This document shows, one piece after another, positions 62,301 to 64,000 of a stretch of 64,000 bases of DNA. The translations under genes were made by a program, and so were the position numbers. Each line of letters begins with the position of its first letter. Positions within the stretch are counted from its first letter, which is position 1. This stretch comes from Bifidobacterium callimiconis (lineage in GTDB: Bacteria; Actinomycetota; Actinomycetes; Actinomycetales; Bifidobacteriaceae): NCBI RefSeq assembly GCF_003952005.1, contig NZ_QXGJ01000001.1:372001-436000 (forward strand). The letters are read 5' to 3'. A model generated the notes under the pieces. The model was given only the letters and a program-made list of their open reading frames with translations. It was not told the DNA's origin and did no database searches.

Positions 62301-62592
62301 TCGAGTCGTGGCCGAGGCCCTTGAGCTTGGCCTGCGCGTTCTCGATGTTCAGGGCGCGGGTGAAGCCGCCCTTGGCGGCGAGTCCGACCACGGCGCCGGC
62401 GACGCCGGCGACGGCGCCGACTCCGATCTTGCCGACCTTGGTGAACGCGCCGCCGACGCGGGACAGGATCGTCTTGGAGGATTTCCTCACTCCGCTGCTG
62501 GTGCCGTCGTCGAGGCTGCCCTCGATGGCCTTGCCCAGTCCCTTGGTGGAGGGCTGGACGAGGATGTAGTAGGTTCCCAGATCCTTGGCCAT
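59386..62592 (-). CDS. Phage tape measure protein
   Basis: A 1,068-residue tape measure protein that sets tail length. N-terminus MAKDLGTYYILVQPSTKGLGKAIEGSLDD and the region SVSEIMNNALASVKGTAFGLGDAATVAASLSASG are typical. The centre is a very hydrophobic, repeat-rich stretch with four 29-residue units. After it come GIKQVFSGVWQAIKSVFTGIWEAIKAAISG and SPSRVFRDQVGLMIGEGISDGV, both common in this family. ATG 62592 follows GGAGGGAGCC. Its length predicts a tail of roughly 160 nm by the usual rule. Confidence 0.95.
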   Translation of the reverse strand: MAKDLGTYYILVQPSTKGLGKAIEGSLDDGTSSGVRKSSKTILSRVGGAFTKVGKIGVGAVAGVAGAVVGLAAKGGFTRALNIENAQAKLKGLGHDSKSVSEIMNNALASVKGTAFGLGDAATVAASLSASGVKSGKQLTDVLKTVADTAQISGRELTDIGTIFGSVAARGKLQGDDMLQLMSSGIPVLQMLANHLGTTSEAVSDMVSAGEIDFQTFADAMQEGLGGAAQSAGTTFTGALANVKAALSRLGETAATPVLNGLRDLFNQLIPVIDQFAATAEPALKAFGDALGTTLANAVPIANSLLQQLQGTLQWYEAHGAPISSALAGIAAGLLTLKTASAITSTTSSLTATFKDLRAAIELAGEAAGKEGNWFTTLSKSINLMGSTSNGAINAIGGLSGSIGKIATKAGKAGGGITGLSKALGLGKWGLVAAGIATVAAGLTYFFTQTATGRAAWQSFMQFLQPLWQQVQAAWQAALPVLQSLMQSVGDMLSSVASTVGPVISSLGSTIADGFGTIVSTVGPVLQQIIPAIGGVFSSLAQAALPVLGQLGSLFTTMMQPIIAQLPALSEAFGQLGQALGQAFADLAPVMTDMMTQISQAFAQLAPVIGQLIAAFAQLGPALLTPITLLATTLISLLAPVMTTIIGLVSQILPVIMQLATTLIGALVPVITMIVTSIAQFLPVIAQLAATLVSALVPVITMIVTAIAQMLPVIMQLVTTLVSTLVPVIALIVSAIAAFLPVVATLVTTLVSLLIPVITAIINVVTAMVPVITAVVSAIIGVVTPVVTAIIGAVQGVITILTGVITFLTGVFTGNWNQAWQGIKQVFSGVWQAIKSVFTGIWEAIKAAISGGLNIIKSLWNAAWNGLASAFSSIWNGIKTAASNGVSAVVSVITGIKDKITGAFANAGSWLVNAGSNIVNGLVNGIKNAVGKVVEAAKSVADSAINAAKNALGIHSPSRVFRDQVGLMIGEGISDGVERSTTGVSRAVTTLGSRLTGLLPDGLDGQLKTAARLTLADLDADGRASRVNTTSTTYNITIDGRRVQTDARLARMIDELVTAAGMTVRARA
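60289..60636 (-). repeat. Four 87-bp coding repeats in the tape measure gene
   Basis: Units at 60636-60550, 60549-60463, 60462-60376 and 60375-60289 each encode 29 residues beginning LPV(I/V) and containing a L(V/I)S.L(V/I)PVI core. They are close copies, and further degenerate units flank them. Confidence 0.9.
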
Positions 62593-62613
62593 GCGGCTCC
62601 CTCCGGTTTTTCG

Positions 62614-63000
62614 CTATTCGGTTATGCCCAGACGGGTTTTGAGCCGGCGTCTGAGTCGTTCGTCATGCGGCCGTTTCGGCTTGGCCGGGTCGGCCCGCAT
62701 GGGTTTGGCCTGCCAGGGTGGGCGGATCCGTATCTTGCTCATGCCCTGGTTGTAGGCGTGGATGTACTTGTCGGCGGGATCGGGGATCCACGCGTATCCG
62801 GCCAGTGCGGCGTAGCTGTGGCTGGAGTGGTCCATGAGGATCTGCTGGAGCATGGGCCATGCCGCGTACAGGGGCATGGCTTTGAGGTCCAGCGGGCGGC
62901 CCCATGCGTGGAGCCAGTCGTATTGGAGCGCGGCCCGGTGCTCCAGCCACAGGTGCAGGACGGTCAGGCTTTTGGGTCGGCCTTCGAGGCCTGCGTCCAT
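62614..63000 (-). CDS. Tail assembly chaperone, frameshifted C-terminal part
   Basis: A 128-codon frame overlapping the end of the 116-residue chaperone gene by 37 bases. Its useful part begins at SLTVLHLWLEHRAALQYDWLHAWGR and runs to the stop at 62614 (about 118 residues). It is most likely made as a C-terminal extension of the upstream protein by -1 frameshift at 62970-62976 rather than from the ATG at 63000. The fused product would be about 233 residues. Confidence 0.85.
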   Translation of the reverse strand: MDAGLEGRPKSLTVLHLWLEHRAALQYDWLHAWGRPLDLKAMPLYAAWPMLQQILMDHSSHSYAALAGYAWIPDPADKYIHAYNQGMSKIRIRPPWQAKPMRADPAKPKRPHDERLRRRLKTRLGITE

Positions 63001-63314
63001 GCCTGGAACACGAGGCCGATGTCCTTGATCTTGTCGCCGCTCCTGGTGTCGAGCTCGCGTTCGAACCGCGGGTATTCGCGGGACAGCCAGGCGAGGAGCA
63101 CGGCCATGAACCCGGTCTGCTCGTTCTCGTCGAGGTTGTCCCAGCCCTTGGATGCGACGCTCATGCCGGCGATCATGACGGCTGTGGGCATCTGCCTGCT
63201 GTCGTCGAGGCGGGGCAGGTCCATCTTCACGCTGCCATACTGGATGTGCACGGGGCGGGGGTCGATGTCGTCGGTGATGTGTTCGGGGGTGATCTGCGTG
63301 TACTGCTTGTCCAT
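62964..63314 (-). CDS. Tail assembly chaperone (short product)
   Basis: A 116-residue protein in the position of tail assembly chaperone gpG: between the major tail protein and the tape measure. Features: VHIQYGSVKMDLPRLDD, WLSREYPRFERELDTRSGD. ATG 63314 follows GGAAGGAACC. It ends AWTQASKADPKA at a slippery CCCAAAA, after which the long form continues in the -1 frame. Confidence 0.88.
   Translation of the reverse strand: MDKQYTQITPEHITDDIDPRPVHIQYGSVKMDLPRLDDSRQMPTAVMIAGMSVASKGWDNLDENEQTGFMAVLLAWLSREYPRFERELDTRSGDKIKDIGLVFQAWTQASKADPKA
62970..62976 (-). promoter_or_regulatory. -1 ribosomal slippery site CCCAAAA
   Basis: C CCA AAA in the zero frame, followed by GCC TGA. This is a canonical X XXY YYZ heptamer. 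Slipping back by one base gives ...DPK-SLTVLHLW..., joining the two chaperone frames. Confidence 0.88.
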
Positions 63315-63331
63315 GTGTGGTTCCTTCCGGT

Positions 63332-63937
63332 TCAGTCGGCCGCGAAGCCGTAGGCCTTCATGAAGTACGGGCTTTGCGCGCTGTCCTTGTAGGTGCGCAG
63401 GGTCATGCCGAAGTTCTGCAGGTTGCTCACGTTCCAGGTGATGTCCTCGCGTTCGTTGACCTTGGCCTTGGGGACGTGCAGGAGGATGAGGTCCTCGCTC
63501 TGGGTGAGGCCGGCGACGACGTACTGGCTGATCCGGTTGCATTCGGCCGAGCTGATGGTCAGGCCGCCGTCCTCGCCGATGGTGGCGTCGAAGTAGGTCT
63601 CGACGACCTCCCTTTTGGATTCGAGGCCGGTGAACTGGATGGTCCAGTAGCCGCCGGCGTTCCAGGAGACGACGACGTTGCCGTTGTGCGCGCTGAAGTC
63701 GTTGCTGTCGCCGGATTCGGGGTGGATGACGATGCCGTCCTCGCTGAAGTAGCCGAATGGCTTCTTGCCGTCGGCGGGACGCCAGTTCGGTCCGAACGTG
63801 AGCGTCTCGTTCACGTCGAACTTGTAGATCGCGGCCTCCTTGATGAGTTTGACGAGGTCGCTGTTGTTGCCGGTGGACACGAAGTCGAGGCCGGTGGCGC
63901 CGGCCGCGAGCAGCTGCGCCTCCAGACTGGTTGCCAT
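63332..63937 (-). CDS. Major tail protein
   Basis: A 201-residue protein with the N-terminal SLEAQLLAAGATGLDFVSTGN and a beta-rich body (ETLTFGPNWRP, NGNVVVSWNAGGYWTIQFTGLESKREVVETYFD). This fits the tail tube fold. It lies directly upstream of the chaperones. ATG 63937 follows GAAAGGAAACCC. Confidence 0.88.
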   Translation of the reverse strand: MATSLEAQLLAAGATGLDFVSTGNNSDLVKLIKEAAIYKFDVNETLTFGPNWRPADGKKPFGYFSEDGIVIHPESGDSNDFSAHNGNVVVSWNAGGYWTIQFTGLESKREVVETYFDATIGEDGGLTISSAECNRISQYVVAGLTQSEDLILLHVPKAKVNEREDITWNVSNLQNFGMTLRTYKDSAQSPYFMKAYGFAAD

Positions 63938-63964
63938 GATCGGGTTTCCTTTCGATTGGTTTGG

Positions 63965-64000
63965 TTATCGTGCGGCGACGGTGAGCAGGACCGCCCCGTA
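63965..64000 (-). CDS. Phage structural gene, C-terminal end only
   Basis: An open frame from the right window edge ends at TAA 63965-63967 with ...YGAVLLTVAAR. It is 28 bases upstream of the major tail gene, on the same strand, where a head-tail connector or tail terminator gene is usual. Only 11 residues are seen, so the identity is not known. Confidence 0.45.
   Translation of the reverse strand, partial: YGAVLLTVAAR

Noticed and set aside
59159..62569. 1,136-codon plus-strand frame
   Set aside because: Antisense to the tape measure gene; its repeats mirror the tape-measure repeats.
1..64000. tRNA, rRNA or tmRNA genes
   Set aside because: I looked for T-loop (GGTTCGA-type) and acceptor-stem patterns in the gaps and found none.

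Overview
The window is GC-rich chromosomal DNA of a Bifidobacterium-like actinobacterium. This is inferred from gene content and order (mfd-pth, a UPF0182 membrane protein, an MptD-type ECF transporter, LacI-regulated sugar genes), GC-rich codon use and strong AGGAGG-type ribosome sites. No rRNA, tRNA or CRISPR array was seen. The species cannot be told from sequence reading alone.

Region by region. 0-8.3 kb is housekeeping and envelope, all leftward: mfd (cut by the left edge), pth, a GNAT acetyltransferase, a UPF0182 membrane protein and an L,D-transpeptidase. 8.4-21.6 kb is metabolism and transport: a GH3 lipoprotein, a degenerate Fic protein, an EamA permease, a GH13 enzyme, a histidine phosphatase, a three-gene ECF transporter whose two ATPases are fused, brnQ, an SDR oxidoreductase and a tandem pair of TauE/SafE permeases.

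21.9-35.8 kb is an accessory island of mostly unrecognised genes. It opens with a two-gene unit: an unknown protein with an internal duplication, followed by a caspase-like protease. After a HAD phosphatase comes a leftward series: a translationally coupled pair of unknown proteins (751 and 234 aa), small membrane proteins, an unknown cytosolic protein and three lipoproteins, two of them tandem paralogues. A rightward series follows: a second small membrane protein of the same design, an anchored protein, a lipoprotein and a zinc-ribbon membrane protein with a Ser-rich tail. This is the best candidate for an undescribed system.

35.8-47 kb returns to metabolism: mazG, a lipocalin-like protein with mmuM, an Ldh2-type dehydrogenase, and an SDR-ADH operon divergent from a LysR regulator. 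A LacI regulator is followed by an MFS permease with a clear LacI-type operator, and a paralogous MFS permease lies at 39.9-41 kb. 47.1-49.2 kb holds two toxin-antitoxin pairs: a DinJ-like antitoxin with a MazF toxin whose C-terminus is a piece of aldehyde dehydrogenase, and an AbrB/PIN pair.

49.3-64 kb is the late region of a siphovirus-like prophage read leftwards and running off the right edge: major tail protein, tail-assembly chaperones with a canonical -1 slippery site, tape measure, a series of Ig-like, FnIII and beta-helix tail/baseplate proteins, lysis genes and a holin. One tail gene is switched out of frame by a run of eight Gs straight after its start, which looks like phase variation of a receptor-binding or glycan-acting protein.
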